22,756 bases of DNA, from positions 1,440,950 through 1,463,705 of the forward strand of contig KQ481993.1 of NCBI GenBank assembly GCA_001430745.1, given 5' to 3'. The DNA comes from Auxenochlorella pyrenoidosa (Eukaryota > Chlorophyta > Trebouxiophyceae > Chlorellales > Chlorellaceae). Made by a program: the position numbers and the translations under genes. Below, in pieces: positions 1 through 9,266 of this stretch (its first letter is position 1; each line of letters begins with the position of its first letter). The notes beneath the pieces are model-generated. The model was not told the DNA's origin. It did no database searches and saw nothing but the letters and a program-made list of their open reading frames with translations.

Positions 1-20
1 ACACACACACACACACACAC
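1..20. repeat. (AC)10 microsatellite at window edge
   Basis: Perfect dinucleotide repeat that begins at the first base of the window. It lies in the intron upstream of the first visible exon of the cyclotransferase gene, whose acceptor CAG is at 52-54. Confidence 0.95.
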
Positions 21-54
21 TTTCCTTCCCTGCCCCCTTTGCGCCACCATGCAG

Positions 55-1351
55 GCTGTACCAGGTGACGTGGCAGCGCCCCAAGACCTGGAGCTATGCT
101 GTGCGGGACTTTGAGGACGCGCGGGAGCTGGCCACCCCCCTGAAGGACGGGTGGGGCATCACCAGCGACGGCGCCCACCTGATTGTGGGCGACTCCACAG
201 ACAGGCTGAGTTGGCTGGACCCGGCAGATATATCCAGGGCGGTACGCGAGGTGGCGGTCAAGGGTGAGGGGGTAAGGGTGAGGGAGTCCAAGGTGGCGGT
301 CAGCCAGTGTTCAGCCAATTCCTGGGCAGGACTGCGGCTGTCTGGGGGTCGTGCGGTGGGGCGCACAAAGGCATACGCGAGGCAGCGCACTGCAGCCCCG
401 CAGAGCAGCAGCAAGGACGCCTGCGCTGCTTGGCAAAAGCGGTGCATTGGCAGGGCGGCTGCGGGAAGCAGCCTTGTTGCCGCGGCGGTGTGTGGTATGT
501 GGCGACTTCAGCAGCGGCGGGCACAACACTGATGGCAATATGCCAGCCGCCCTGTGCGCTGCAGATGGTGACCAGGCGGTGCATTGGCTGAACGAGCTCG
601 AGTGGGTGGATGGCCTCGTGTGGGCCAACATCTGGATGACCGACTGCATAGCGCAGGTGCGGCGCTGCGCCTTGGGGACGCCAGCGGCGAGGCAGAGGCA
701 GGCGGGTGCACGGCTCACGGCCCCTCAGATCGCGGTGTTCTTCAGCAACCTGCCGTGCATCTTGTATGCATCGCTCGTGGGTGGCAGCGCCGTACCCCCC
801 ACCCCACCCACCCCACCTCCACCACCACCACCATCACGTTCACTGAGAATTCCTGATGCGGCGGCACTGCTTGCAGGTGGACCCTGCCAGCGGCGCCGTG
901 GTGGGCTGGGTGCGGCTGGGCGGCCTGCGGGACCGCGCGCTGGGCGCGGCGGCAGAGGACGCGCGCGCCGCCGGGGAGGGCCAGCGCCCTCAGCGCGAGC
1001 AGCCCGAGGTGCTGAATGGCATCGCCTGGGACGAGCAGGAGCGGCGGCTCTTTGTCACAGGCAAGCCCTCTGGCCGGGCTGGGGCTCGGGTGGGGTTGCT
1101 GGGCCGAAGGCAGCCACGCACGGCCTCCGGCAGGGGCAAGCAGGGTGGGGCGACTGGCTCTCGAGGCACACACCGCGTGCTGCGCTGCCAACGCTCCCCG
1201 CCAGGCTTCCAACTGCTGCCCTCAGCGCCACGTGTCCCACGCTGCCACAGGCAAGCTCTGGCCGCGCATCTACCTAGTGGAGCTGGAGGAGGTGCCGGCG
1301 GCCGAGGCGGGCGCTGCGCTGGCGGCAGCACGGCGCGAGTGCATACCCTAG
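55..1351 (+). CDS. Glutaminyl-peptide cyclotransferase, plant type (5' partial)
   Basis: This enzyme family converts N-terminal glutamine of secreted proteins to pyroglutamate. Modelled exons are 55-263, 565-656, 877-1060 and 1251-1351 (stop TAG), giving about 194 residues; the start codon lies upstream of the window. Exon phases chain without a break. The evidence is a series of motifs in the order known for the plant-type (beta-propeller) family: LYQVTWQ, GWGITSDG then LIVGDSTDRLSWLDP, LNELEWVDGLVWANIWMTD, VDPASGAVVGW, and LNGIAWDEQERRLFVTGK followed by LWPRIYLVELEE. The last intron (1061-1250) begins GCAAGC, and the string ACAGGCAAGC sits at both of its ends, so a GC-AG intron is the only placement that keeps the conserved GKLWP. 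The N-terminal signal or anchor region of the family cannot be seen. Family assignment is firm from memory of the motifs; no alignment was run. Confidence 0.87.
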
Positions 1352-1410
1352 GGAACGCTGAGAGCCTTCTCCTGATGCAGCTGTGTGCATTTGGTACCGG
1401 CACGGCGCCC

Positions 1411-1427
1411 TGTAAGCAGGTCTGTAA
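1411..1427 (+). promoter_or_regulatory. Two TGTAA poly(A) signals of the cyclotransferase gene
   Basis: TGTAA occurs at 1411-1415 and 1423-1427, about 60-75 bases after the stop codon. TGTAA is the usual polyadenylation signal of chlorophyte algae. The transcript would end roughly 175 bases before the P450 start codon at 1615, so the P450 promoter must be compact. Confidence 0.6.
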
Positions 1428-1614
1428 GCAGGTGGAGTACCAAGGTGTGCAGGCTGCTGCAGCCTGCGCGTCGAGGAGGCGCTCGGGCGTCACGCTGCTG
1501 CGCCCCTGTCAGCAGCCATGCTGGGCATGGCAGGCTGCAGCTGCCAAGTCTGCGTGCGGCTTCTCAACCAGCAAAACCCAAAGCAGGCTGTGCCGGGAGC
1601 AGGCGTGGTAAAGG

Positions 1615-4600
1615 ATGCTGCTGGAGCTTGCCGCCACCGCCCTGGCTGTCCTGGCGGCAGCGCTCCTGTTCCTAGCCCTCCACGGCCGCCGCCCCACTGG
1701 AGAGCCCGCTGACGCACCGGACAAGGCTCCGAAGCCCATCCCCCGGCCCTTCCCCTTCTGGAGGTCCCGCGACGAATGTTTAGGCTGGCTGGCTGCCTTG
1801 GACTACATCTGCCATGTCAGCGCCCCGCGGGCAGCCTTGCGTGCCTCGCATGTGTGCCTCTCAAGCTTCGTCCCAGACGCTGGGGCTGTGGCCCCCTGCA
1901 CCTCCCCTGCGCAGCGACATGATGTGGACAATAATGGCAACAGACGCGTACCCCGACTCTAGTGGGAGAGTGCAGGGTGTGCAGCCGGGTGGCATGCGGC
2001 GCTGTACCTGGATGCTGTGGGTCCGCAGGCAGCTGGCGGTACCGCTCTCTCTCTCTCCTCCGCCCTTGGATCTGTGTCGCAAGTTCCGTTGCGGTTAGTC
2101 AGACTGCAAGCCCAAACAAGAAAGCTGCGCACGCCATCACCGTGCACAGCTGTGCGTACTGCGGCATGGGAACTCTCCATGGAGGTGTTGCAACACCCCT
2201 GCCCGCAGTCAAGCAGCACGCCCAGTTTGGCCCGGTCTACTGGTGGCGCTTCCTGGGCCGGCGCCTGCTCATGGTGGGCGACTACGAGGCCAGCATGCGC
2301 CTGCTGAAGGGGGAGCACACAATCGGTGAGCCCCCGCGGCAATCACCCCACCATGCCATGCATGCATTGAATGTGTGCTGGTGACCTGGGGGAAGGCGGA
2401 AGGGCACGCAGGCGGGGGCATGCAGCATCAAGCTGGCGGGCGAGGCAGGCGGGAGCAGGCCGGTGCAAGCCAGGCCGCCGCCAGCACCGGTAGTGTTCAC
2501 CGCACGCTGTTTGGCCCCATGCCGCGTTGCACCCTTTTGCCCCTCCGACCCCCTTGAGCCTGCCCGCTGGCTGGCCTCCCTCCCCCCCTGCCTGCAGTTG
2601 AGGCGGACTACCCGCCCTCTGTGCAGCATGCTCTGGGCCGATGGGCCCTGGTGAACCTGCATGGCAAGCACCACCTGCACGTCAAGTGAGCAGGCGCTTC
2701 CTGCTGCTGCCATGGCCTGCCTTAGCAGCCGCGCTGGCCGCCCCCCTCCATACTCCCTGCCTGCCTGCGCTGCCTGCCTGCCATTCGTCCTTAATGTCTT
2801 TCTTTGAAGCTAGATCTGCATGTGCCCCATCTGGCCCCCTTCCTCTCGCAGCTAGTGCGCCCCGTGAGAGTGCACGGTCCATGGCCGCCACTGCTCTGCA
2901 GGCACCTGGCCCAGGCAGCCTTCACCCCCAGGGCCATCCGAGGCTACCTGCCGCGCATGCAGGCGACGGCGGAAGAGGCGGTGGCGCAGTGGGCGGCGCA
3001 GGGCACCATTCTGTGAGCACGTGCTCGAGCCTGTTTTCAAGCAGCGGTCCAGCGCCTGCTTTCGCATATTCGCCTCTGGTACTAAAGAGCCGCCTTCCTG
3101 ACCGATATTGACGGCAGCCATGGCTGCGAAGGCTCAGTGGGGCGGCATCCACCAGTGCGGTCGCCCCGCTAGCAAAGAGGGCATGAGCTGGCGCCGGGCT
3201 TGCAGGCATGCCCATCTCTGCCGCCTCTGCATTCCACACAGCCTCTGTGCGCCGGCTGTGTGGACCAGCCATATGGGATGCATCCCAAGCTGTACTGCGC
3301 TGACCCTGCGTGTCAACCACCCTGGCTCCGTCCCTTGCAGTGCCTACAACGAGATGAAGCGGTTCACCTTTCGTGTGGCCGTCGACATCATCGTTGGTTT
3401 TGACGACAGCTGGACGCAGCCCGGCCCCGACGGCTTTGAGCGCGTCAACACCCTCTTCAAGGACTGGCTCGATGGCCTGTTCAGGTGGGCCAAGCTCGAG
3501 ATAGTACCCTGCTCCTCCTGTACGGCCGCGGTTGGCGCTTCAAGTGCAAAATCCCCCTCTGCTGCAGCGCCCTGTGCCTGCTCATCGCGCCAAGGCCCCC
3601 CCCGCACTCGCCCTGCTGCCGTGCTGCCCTGCAGCTTCCCCATCGCCCTCCCCGGCACCGCATTTGCGCGCGCAATGAAGGCGCGGGCGGCCCTCCTGCA
3701 GCACATCAATGCCAGCCTGGACCTGTTGGAGGCTCAGGACAGGGATGAGCAGGACGAAAGGGGCGCAGCCGTGCAAGCGGCCGCGGCTGCCCCCGACGGC
3801 GGTACCCCTGGCGGCGGCGCCGGGCCTGCGGAGCGCACGCAGCGCACCGCACTGGGCCTGCTGCGCGCCAGCCGCGACGAGCAGGGCAGGAGACTGAGCA
3901 GGCAAGCAGCTGGGCGCAGAGCCAAGTCCTGGCAGGGCATGCCGGGAGGCATGTCGCTTCCTGGCTGCTCCCCTGCAGCGGCGCAGCGCCGATGCTGCCG
4001 CCACTCCACGCCACATCATGCTGCGCCATGCTGCGCTGTGCCTGCCCTGCAGGGACGAGCTGGGAGACCTGGTGCTGACGCTGCTGTTTGCGGGGCATGA
4101 CACCTCGGCCACAGCGCTGACCCGCATCTTCCACCTGCTGCACCTCCACGCCGAGGCAGCAGCCCGCCTGCGCGAGGAACAGGTGCCGCCCTGCCTGCCT
4201 GCACGGAGCGCTCCGCTCCTCTCCATTTGTGGTTCGCGGCAGTGCCAGACAGTCGCAAGGGGGTGCGCAGCCCTTGGGCGTGCTTGTGGCCAACGCGACT
4301 GCCGGCAGGCATGGATCCACAGCGCGTGCCTCGCCCTCAATGCTCCAGGGTGCTGGCTGGAGCAGCCTGCCCTCCTCAAACTTCGTCACCATGCCCGCCT
4401 CGCCCACCTGGACCCCCTGAACCCCTCGTCACCTGCCTCCCACCCTTCATTCTCTGGCGGCAGGCCCAGGTGCTGGCCAAGCACGGCCCCGAGCTGACGG
4501 AGGAGGCGCTGCACGACATGCCGTTCGCAGGTGGGCCACACCCCGCTGCGCCTGCTGTGCCACCTGGCTTTTCCTCACAGCGGCACAAGACAAAGCCTGC

Positions 4601-5604
4601 CTGCCTGTCAGGCGGGCTGCTTGTTTGCCCCGCAGCAGCAGGCTTGGTGCCCACGGCAAGGAACCGAGAGCCTATGCAGCAGAGCAGCGCCCCTGCCTTG
4701 ATCCACCTGCTTGGCTGAAACTAATGGAAACTAGTTGCTGTGACCTCATGAATGCGCTGCAGAGGGCGTGATCCGCGAGGTGCTCAGGATCAAGCCCATC
4801 GTCCCCGCCTTCCCCCGGGTGGCCCTCACGGTGAGCCGCAGTGGGTGGCCCTCGCGGTGAGCCACAGTAGCATCCTTGGCACCCTTCCCCGCGACCCAAT
4901 CGCATGGCAGCAGGAGCCCAGGGCACCATCGCACACACAACCCTCCCCTCGCGCTTCCCGCTAGCACACAGAAAGATCTGACTGCTGAGGGAGGTGTGCC
5001 GGCCTCCTCTGCAGGACTTTGAGCTGGCAGGGCACCACATCCCCAAGGGCACGCGCATGCAGTGCGGCCTGGCGCAGCCGCTGCTGACCGACGCCAGGTG
5101 GGCTGGGCCGAACGGTCCGGGCGAGGCGGTTGAATCAGCGTTCACAAGTGGCGTGCGTGCGCGGCCCTGCTCTGCCCTCCCTGCCTGCTGCGCCAATGTG
5201 AGGCGCCCGCCCCCCTGCAGGTGGGCGGGCGAGGCCGACCCGCTGCAGTTCAAGCCGGAGCGCTGGCTCAACGGCGCAGCGCACAAGGCGGGGGCCTGGA
5301 TCCCCTTTGGCGGCGGCCCCAGGTGCGCGTTAGGCTGCCTCAGCCTGCTGCATTGTGTGCAATCGGTACTGTTGCTTGCACACAGCCCTGCTGCAACCAC
5401 TGCTTGCGCGCCCCACGCTCCCGCAGGCTGTGCCTGGGCTGGCTGCTTGCTATGGTGGAGATGAAGATGCTGCTGGCGGCGGTGTTGCGCGGCCACAAGC
5501 TCACGGTGCTCGACCCCGACTCGCCCTGGGCGCTCTTCCCGCTGGCGCGCCCCAAGGACGGCATGCCAGCGCGTCTGGAGGCAGTCGATGAGGTGCCAGG
5601 CTGA
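1615..5604 (+). CDS. Cytochrome P450, CYP85-clan-like (copy A)
   Basis: Haem monooxygenase, probably ER-anchored; its substrate cannot be told from sequence. Thirteen exons are modelled: 1615-1763, 1915-1961, 2209-2325, 2598-2685, 2902-3012, 3341-3484, 3635-3901, 4053-4182, 4464-4530, 4763-4830, 5015-5097, 5221-5322, 5427-5604 (516 residues). The start ATG opens a hydrophobic anchor (about residues 2-22) followed by a Pro-rich hinge (KPIPRPFPFW). The I-helix AGHDT is at 321-325, ExxR (EVLR) at 379-382, PERW at 436-439, and the haem loop FGGGPRLCLG with Cys460 is split by an intron between R and L. ELTEEALHDMP and the ending ARPKDGMP recall CYP120/CYP26-type enzymes (from memory). Intron 7 starts GCAAGC (GC-AG). 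Exons 2 and 4 differ strongly from copy B, and an Ala/Gly-rich insertion lies near residues 270-290. The first donor, GTCCCG, is weak. Function of this copy is likely but less certain than for copy B. Confidence 0.92.
4817..4868 (+). repeat. 26-bp tandem duplication spanning the exon 10 donor of P450 copy A
   Basis: Two 26-base units (4817-4842 and 4843-4868) differ at only two positions. Each contains the end of exon 10 and a GTGAGC donor (at 4831 and at 4857). P450 copy B has only one unit here. Confidence 0.9.
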
Positions 5605-5937
5605 AGCTGGCGCAGGCAGGGGATCTTGCAAACCACCTGGCCAGCATGCAGCAACCCTGGTTGCCGACTTGAATCGAGTGCACATGCTTGGCCCATGCCT
5701 GGCAGGAAGAATGCTCATGCATGATCGCTCACGTGCTTGCACACTTTAAGGCTGCTTGACTGTGCAACAAGGCCACCTTGATCGTCTGGTTGGAGGGTCT
5801 CAAGGGGGCTTCAGTGGCGGGACGCTGCAGCGCGCTGTGCTGCTCGGGGCCCACACACATCATGGCGCTGGTGATGTCAGAGCGGAACGCTGTTCAGCCC
5901 AGCATCCCGATCGTCTGTTCAGCACAGGGAATCGAAA
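5605..5937. other. Intergenic region between P450 copy A and the SET gene
   Basis: These 333 bases hold the 3' UTR of the P450 and the promoter and 5' UTR of the next gene. I found no TGTAA here, so the P450 must use a variant poly(A) signal. No TATA box, RNA gene or additional coding stretch could be supported. Confidence 0.6.
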
Positions 5938-7580
5938 ATGACTGCGTGCTCCGCCACCGCACGGCCACCAGCCCCTTCTCTCTCTGTCAAGCTGCGGCCC
6001 ACGCGCCGCCGTCGCCAAACACGCGTTGCTGCTGCGGAATGCGAGCAGCAGCGGGAGGCAGCGCACGACGCCTTTGCAGAGGAGGAGGCGACAGCCAACT
6101 GGCTGGGGCAGCAGCTGCGGCGCTGGGTGGAGGATGAGGGTGGCCTGGTCCACCCAGCGCTCGAGCTCTCGCTGGCCACCTCCCATGGATACAGGTTGTT
6201 GCCACATTCCTGTAAGCTGCGATGCAATGTGCAGGGCGCGGGCTGCACAGCCATGCACGTATCGCCCTTGTGCAGTAGCTTGCACCAGGTCCTGCCCTCC
6301 AACTCGCCCGCTTCTGGGTCGTCCTGTCGTGACATCTGCTGCTCGTGCAGGGGAGTGGTAGCCCAGGAAGCCATCTCTGAGAATACGGCAGCCCGTGCGC
6401 CGTTGATTGCGGTCCCGGAGCGCTGCCTACTCACCACCACCGTGGCGGCAGAGCGGCTCAGCCCGGTGCTGGCAGGCAGGCCCCGTCAATCCAAGCAGCA
6501 GCCATGGTGGGCCCTCGCCCCCCAGCAGCAGCACCAGCAACCTCCCCCTCCAGAGCTGCTGCTAGCGCTGCTCTTGGCGGCGGAGCGCCGGCGTGGCGCC
6601 GGCAGCTTTTGGTGGCCGTACATCGCGGCGCTCTCGCCGCTGCCGCCCTGCGGCTGGGCCCTGCCTGCCCAGCAGCTGCACGCTGAGCTGGCCGAGCTGG
6701 GCAGCATGGCTGCCGGCTGGGAGCCACGGGTGCAGGCCGCGGCGGCGGCGGTTGAGCGGCAGGCGCAGGCGGCGGCAGCGGCCTACGGGGGGCACCTGGG
6801 CGGAGTGGATGCTGCCGACGTTCGCTGGGCGCTGGGCCATGTGCTGTCCCGCTGCTTTGGGTCAGGTAGGGGCTGGGGATGGCTTGAGCTGGCACGTGCT
6901 TGGCTGTACTTGGTACGTGGTGTATAGGTTTTAGCCACCAGCTGCTGCTGGCCATGGCGACACAGCTGTCGAGTTGCCCCCGTGGCGCAGCCCTGCCAAC
7001 CCCAGCCACGTCCCTGCCAGTGACCTACCAACCCTGTCGGGGCACACCCATGCCCCAAGCAGGCGCCGACCTTGCGCTGCTGCCGCTCATCGACTGCTGC
7101 AACCACAGGCAGCATGCAGACCAGCCAGATGGGTGAGCACTGCACGGCACTGCACTGCACAGCTCAGCAGGGCACACTGGAGGCCTCAGGCTTTCCTCCT
7201 GGGGCCGGGGGGGGGGGGGGGGGGGGGGCNCTGACCATCTGGACAGTTCGACCTGCATTGCCGTTATTGTGCCACCCTGCCACCGCCAAACTGCGCAGGC
7301 GCTCAATGGCAGGTGCTTTGACTTCCGTGGTCCCGTCCCGTCATGCCTGACGCCGGCCTCTCTGTGTTCTGCGCTGCCCTGCCCTCCCTCTGCCCTACCC
7401 TGCAGCTTTGTGAGCGCGGCTGGCGAGCCATGTGCTGCCATCACCAGCCGCCGCCGCGGCGCAACACGGGCGCTGCCGGCGGGAGGGGAGCTGCTCATCA
7501 GCTACGTGGCGGGCACCTCGCCACTCTCTATGTTCCTCAACTTTGGGTTTGTGCCCCCGGAGCACCGAGGCCAGGCATGA
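5938..7580 (+). CDS. SET-domain protein, Rubisco LSMT-like lysine methyltransferase
   Basis: Probable protein lysine methyltransferase of the split-SET family that includes Rubisco large-subunit methyltransferase and SETD3; the substrate is unknown. Modelled exons are 5938-6194, 6351-6865, 7063-7132, 7247-7312 and 7406-7580 (360 residues, stop TGA). The N-terminus is basic, rich in Ala/Ser and poor in acidic residues (about 1-32), like a plastid transit peptide. Then come GYRGVVAQEAI (SET start), an inserted Gln/Pro tract, FWWPYIAALSPLP (about 171-183), ALGHVLSRCF, LLPLIDCCNH (263-272, SAM-site NH) and GGELLISY with the catalytic-type Tyr near 336, then FLNFGFVP. The protein stops right after the SET domain, so the C-terminal substrate-binding domain of LSMT proteins is missing. 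Intron 1 is 156 bases, a multiple of three, and has no in-frame stop, so a 412-residue form is possible. Exon 4 is the least certain. Confidence 0.82.
7207..7230. repeat. Poly-G run with an N (assembly weak point)
   Basis: An uninterrupted G run of 22 bases (7207-7228) is followed by C and a single N at 7230. It lies in intron 3 of the SET gene, just upstream of exon 4. Its true length and the bases around it are unreliable, so nearby exon calls should be treated with care. Confidence 0.9.
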
Positions 7581-7715
7581 ACGCCCGCCAGCAGGCAGTC
7601 AACAGCAGGCAGCAGGCAGCCCTGCCACCTGTGGTCGCCCCGTGCACCAGGGCGCTGCCGCCGCCGCTCCGCGGGCAACATCCTTGCGCCTGCATGCTTT
7701 GCGAAGTGCAGTGCC

Positions 7716-7720
7716 TGTAA
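7716..7720 (+). promoter_or_regulatory. TGTAA poly(A) signal of the SET gene
   Basis: TGTAA lies 136 bases after the stop codon at 7580. It supports the SET gene ending here, with no further C-terminal exons downstream. Confidence 0.6.
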
Positions 7721-7739
7721 TTTTCGGGACCAGCTTGAG

Positions 7740-8615
7740 GTGCCACCCCTGTTGCTGCACTTCTTTGTCATCCTTGCACCGAGCAAGAGTGAGGGGGGCA
7801 GCGCAACTGCAAATTTGGAACAAGAAGAGGAGGCAGGAGGTCGGGAGCGAGGACGTGAAAAATGGCGGGCGGCTGCGGCCCTTGAGCAGCGCCCAAGGGT
7901 TAGTGTGTGGTCACAGGGAGGGCCATATCAGTTTTGGCAGGTTTTAGGTTGGTAAGAGGAGAAGTGCGCACTCAGCGGGGGGTTGAGCCTCAATCTGGGT
8001 TCAAAGCTCAATGCTCATGGCCAGGCAACAGAGTGCAGTGGGCACCACAACAGAACAAGAAGCGAGAGAGAGGGAGGAGCAGGGAAGTACAGGGTACATT
8101 TGTGGAGGGCGGCTGCTTCGCGCAGCAATGCCGAAGTACGGTTGAATTCGGAGGTAAAAAGGATGTCGCGGCGCGCAGACAGAGGAAGGGAGGGTTCTGC
8201 GCACACGTGCTGGGCTGTTGCATCGCGCAGCCAGCAAAATCGTAACAAGCACGTTGGACAATCTTCAAAGCGCTGAGCAAAAGAGGCCGCATCGCACGGC
8301 TGGGGCGCCCGCGCTGCTCGCGCAGCCAGCGGGCCCAGGGCTGCAACCGACAGCACCGGAAATGAGGAAGGGAATGCAAAGGAATGCTGGCGGTGGAGTA
8401 CAGAAGCTAGGACCAAAGGGACAGGGGCATGCCTGCGTCGCGCAGCATGCAATGAAATACGGAGAGAAATATCCATCCAGATGATGGGAGGAGGCAATCT
8501 CGAAGCGGAATTGCTTGTAGGACTGACGCTGAAAGAGAAGCGGCAAGCCTGCGGCGTCCAGCGCTGCGGAGGGTGCAGACTCACCAACGCTTGGCGGGAC
8601 AGCAGGCACAAGCGG
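7740..8615. other. Convergent intergenic region (SET + / RRM -)
   Basis: About 0.9 kb between the 3' end of the SET gene and the last in-frame stop of the RRM gene. It is less GC-rich than the genes, with purine-rich stretches near 7815-7860 and 8055-8085. On the - strand a strong GTGAGT donor is present near 8586-8591 and a pyrimidine-rich acceptor-like site near 8535-8550. The RRM gene may therefore have one more exon and its 3' UTR here. No TGTAA was seen on the - strand, and no other gene could be supported. Confidence 0.5.
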
Positions 8616-9235
8616 CTACTCTGGGCTGGCAGCTGGCCTTGCAACGCCGTCACCTCTTGCCGCATCAGCTGGCAGGCCGCGAAGGCCAGCGCTGAGTGTC
8701 GGGGTGGCTGCCTCGGCATCAGCGGGGCAGCCTGCCGGCTCATCCGGCTCAGATTGCCCCGCCATGCCAGCTGCGATGCCAGCGGGCCCTGCAGCGGCCG
8801 GGCTGCTGTACTGAACGGTGGCGCCGCAGTGAGTGGCAGGGGCCGAGCTGCGGTCCCAGAAGAACACTGGTGGGGGCCGACCCTCCTGCTGCTGCTGCTG
8901 CTCCAGCTGCTGCTGCTGCTGCTCTTCCTCCTGCTGCTCCTGCTGCTGTTCCTCCTCCTCCTCCTGCCGCTGCCTATTTTCTAACCTAGCTAGCGACGCT
9001 ACAGCCTGGCCGGGCGACTCGGGCGGCGGCTGTACGCGCATAAGACCTTGAGGGTGCGCTACAGCTGCCGGCAGCTGTGCCCGCCTTGGCCTGCCAGGGT
9101 GGCTGTCATCGCCTGGTGCCCCCGCCTGGGCGCGCCCCCTCGCTACATCCCAGTCTGCTGCCCTGGGAGCAGGCCTAGGGGAAGGGTGCAGCCGCCGAGC
9201 CTGCCACGGCTGGTAGTGCTGCTGGTGCTGCGAAC

Positions 9236-9266
<31 letters not shown>

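Noticed and set aside
3108..4100. Long + strand open frame of about 330 codons
   Set aside because: It merges exons 6 and 7 of P450 copy A with flanking introns. High GC makes stop codons rare, so intron read-through is common here.
7995..8030. GGTTCAAAGC, resembling a tRNA T-loop
   Set aside because: No acceptor stem, anticodon arm or D-arm can be placed around it.
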